Source: CAZIOH01 sp964540815
GTDB lineage: Bacteria; Myxococcota_A; Polyangia; Fen-1088
Direction of reading: 5' to 3'
NCBI GenBank assembly: GCA_964540815.1
Contig: CAZIOH010000169.1
Coordinates: forward strand, 1 to 6,978
Length of the DNA: 6,978 nucleotides
The translations under genes were made by a program, and so were the position numbers. A model generated the notes under the pieces. It had not been told where the DNA came from. It made no database searches and saw only the letters and a list, made by a program, of their open reading frames with translations. Each line of letters starts with the position of its first letter. Positions within the stretch are counted from its first letter, which is position 1. Below are positions 5,708-6,978 of the stretch, piece after piece.

Positions 5708-6789
5708 CGGCCCCGGCGCGAGCGCCAACCCGGGCCCGGAAGCGGCCGCGGTTTCCGGTCGAGCGGTACCTGCGCCCGCTCCGCGGGCGCAAGGCCGCGC
5801 TCATCTACACCCACGACAACCCCGATCCCGATTCGCTCGCGGCGGCGCTCGGCCTGGCGCGCCTCTTCGAGCACGAGCTCGAGATCCCGGTGACCATCGC
5901 CCACGGTGGAATCGTCGGGCGGGCGCAGAACCGGGCCCTCGTCGACGTGCTCGGGATCAAGCTGGTCTTCACCGAGAAGCTCGATCCCAGCCGGTTCGAT
6001 CTCATCGCCCTCGTCGATACCCAGCCCGAGACGGGCAACAACTCGCTGCCGCCCGGGCACCGGGTCGACGTGGTGATCGACCACCATCCCCCCCGCAACG
6101 ACAGCCGCCGGGCGCCCTGGTGCGACGTGCGGCCGGACCTGGGGGCGACCTCGACCATCATCTTGCAGTACCTGCAGGCGCGCGGCATCGCGGTGGACAC
6201 GGGGCTCGCCACGGCGTTCTTCTTCGCGCTCCGCACCGAGACCCGCGACCTCGGACGCGAGTCATCGGACCAGGAGCGCAGCGCCTATCTGACCCTGGTC
6301 CCGCTGGTGGACCACGCCCTCCTCTACCGGATCACCCACCCCAAGGTGCCGCGTGCGCACTTCGCGGCGCTCGACCGGGCCCTGCGCTCGGCGGAGGTCT
6401 ACCGGACCATCGTGGCGGTCAACCTGGGGAAGCTCGACTATCCCGATCTGGTGGCCGAGATCGCCGACCTGCTCCTGTCGTTCGAATCCGCGAAGTCGGT
6501 GTTCTGCGCCGGGGTCTACGGCGGGTCGGCGTACCTGTCCTTGCGGAGCGAGCCGCCGCGACGCCGGGCGGGCGCCATCATGCGATCGATCGTCGGAGAA
6601 CTGGGGGCCGCCGGGGGGCACGGAACCATGGCCGGCGCGCGCCTGTTCGGAAAGTACCGATCACGCCGCGCGCTGGACGTGGTGTTCGAGGGCCTGGTCG
6701 CGCGCCTGCACGCCGAGGTGAACGAGGAGCTGTCTCCACCCCAACCGCTGCTCCCCCCCCATCGCCGCCCCCCCCGCCCCGCCCCCTGA
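5704..6789 (+). CDS. DHH-DHHA1 family phosphoesterase (NrnA-like)
   Basis: This is a predicted cytoplasmic metal-dependent phosphoesterase of the family including nanoRNases/pAp phosphatases and cyclic-dinucleotide-breakdown enzymes; its substrate is not known. The 361-residue length is slightly above the usual 310-340. DHH motifs are in order: I, H37-DNPDPDS with D41 and D43; II, LVDTQP with D105; III, VVIDHHPP with D126-H127-H128; IV, FFALRTETRDLGR with E179 where TDT is usual. The DHHA1 domain has GGSAYLSLRSE and the nucleotide-binding GGH (304-306) followed by TMAGARLFG. The basic N-terminus (1-30) and Pro-rich end (about 344-361) are poorly conserved; the end lies in poly-C tracts that could hide a frameshift. 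ATG at 5704 overlaps the upstream stop (ATGA), which fixes the start and suggests translational coupling. Confidence 0.9.
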   Translation: MTAPARAPTRARKRPRFPVERYLRPLRGRKAALIYTHDNPDPDSLAAALGLARLFEHELEIPVTIAHGGIVGRAQNRALVDVLGIKLVFTEKLDPSRFDLIALVDTQPETGNNSLPPGHRVDVVIDHHPPRNDSRRAPWCDVRPDLGATSTIILQYLQARGIAVDTGLATAFFFALRTETRDLGRESSDQERSAYLTLVPLVDHALLYRITHPKVPRAHFAALDRALRSAEVYRTIVAVNLGKLDYPDLVAEIADLLLSFESAKSVFCAGVYGGSAYLSLRSEPPRRRAGAIMRSIVGELGAAGGHGTMAGARLFGKYRSRRALDVVFEGLVARLHAEVNEELSPPQPLLPPHRRPPRPAP

Positions 6790-6821
6790 AAGTCCCCCGC
6801 CGCTCCGCCCCAAAGAGAAGT

Positions 6822-6880
6822 GGGGCCCCTCTCCCTCACCCCGCTGGCGCGGGGCGACGGGATAGGAACGGGTGTGGGGC
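6822..6880. repeat. Candidate dispersed palindromic intergenic repeat
   Basis: Downstream of the DHH stop lies GGGGCCCC (6822-6829), a CTCTCCCTCACCCCG tract, and a perfect hairpin CCCCGC-TGGC-GCGGGG (6839-6854), then GGGTGTGGGG. The CCCCTCTCCCTCACCCCGC...GCGGGG style resembles short REP-like repeats common between genes in GC-rich proteobacteria. Only one copy is in the window, so repetition is not shown here. The hairpin may also help end the transcript, but no T run follows. Confidence 0.35.
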
Positions 6881-6901
6881 TCGGTTCCCGGATCGGCTCA
6901 T

Positions 6902-6953
6902 CCTCCGCGAGGAGGTGCTCCAAGCGGTGGATCGGAGGTTGGCTTTGCCAACC
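6902..6953. other. Pair of short perfect hairpins in the 3' intergenic region
   Basis: CCTCC-GCGA-GGAGG (6902-6915) would form a five-base stem capped by a GNRA-type tetraloop as RNA. GGTTGGC-TTT-GCCAACC (6937-6953) has a seven-base perfect stem. The right edge of the window (6790-6978) shows no gene that I can support; these stems may belong to a terminator, a repeat or an untranslated region of a gene beyond the window. Confidence 0.35.
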
Positions 6954-6978
6954 GGAGACGGCACCAGCAAAGCAGATC

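Noticed and set aside
4403..5728. 441-codon minus-strand frame across the intergenic region and the plus-strand lipoprotein
   Set aside because: Product is Arg/Gly/Pro-rich without domain features, and it opposes the supported lipoprotein gene.
6516..6923. Minus-strand frame covering the DHH end and the 3' intergenic region
   Set aside because: It runs through the repeat-like element and opposite the DHHA1 domain, and the translation shows only low-complexity Pro/Arg-rich sequence.

Overview
The window is very GC-rich, and its coding genes are packed with overlapping or abutting start and stop codons. Two things point to a Gram-negative bacterium of the Myxococcota (Polyangia-like) or a related former-deltaproteobacterial lineage: a Tol-type envelope operon, and a lipoprotein with a very long Gly/Ser/Thr-rich linker in front of a small cysteine-rich domain. 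The lineage is an inference from gene content and composition; no rRNA or other marker is present.

Left part (1-3651, plus strand) is a Tol operon. It contains the 3' end of tolQ, then tolR, a tolA-like gene and tolB. It then runs, with no gap, into a single-domain Ppx/GppA phosphatase. Consecutive genes overlap by 1-4 bases, abut, or lie 9 bases apart, so the block is probably one translationally coupled transcript. TolQ, TolR and TolA form the proton-motive-force-driven inner-membrane machine and TolB is its periplasmic partner. Pal, which normally follows tolB, is not here; the Ppx/GppA gene occupies that place.

Middle part (3652-4602, minus strand) holds a lipoprotein gene convergent with the Tol operon. 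Its C-terminal domain resembles a small c-type cytochrome but has a C-x5-CH spacing instead of C-x2-CH. A 385-base divergent region (4603-4987) follows. It has a candidate sigma70-like promoter for the right-hand genes, a 15-base palindrome close to the lipoprotein start, and a leader segment with two mutually exclusive hairpins.

Right part (4988-6789, plus strand) is a two-gene unit. The first gene encodes a lipoprotein with a jelly-roll/LamG-like look. It overlaps by ATGA a DHH-DHHA1 phosphoesterase of the NrnA-like (nanoRNase/pAp phosphatase) type. The last 189 bases have no convincing gene but contain several short hairpins and what looks like a dispersed palindromic intergenic repeat.

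No tRNA, rRNA, CRISPR array, insertion sequence or transposase was seen. I did not find a clear new multi-gene system. The most interesting points are the Tol/Ppx linkage without pal, the odd haem-like motif, the leader with competing hairpins, and the coupling of an outer lipoprotein with a cytoplasmic DHH enzyme.
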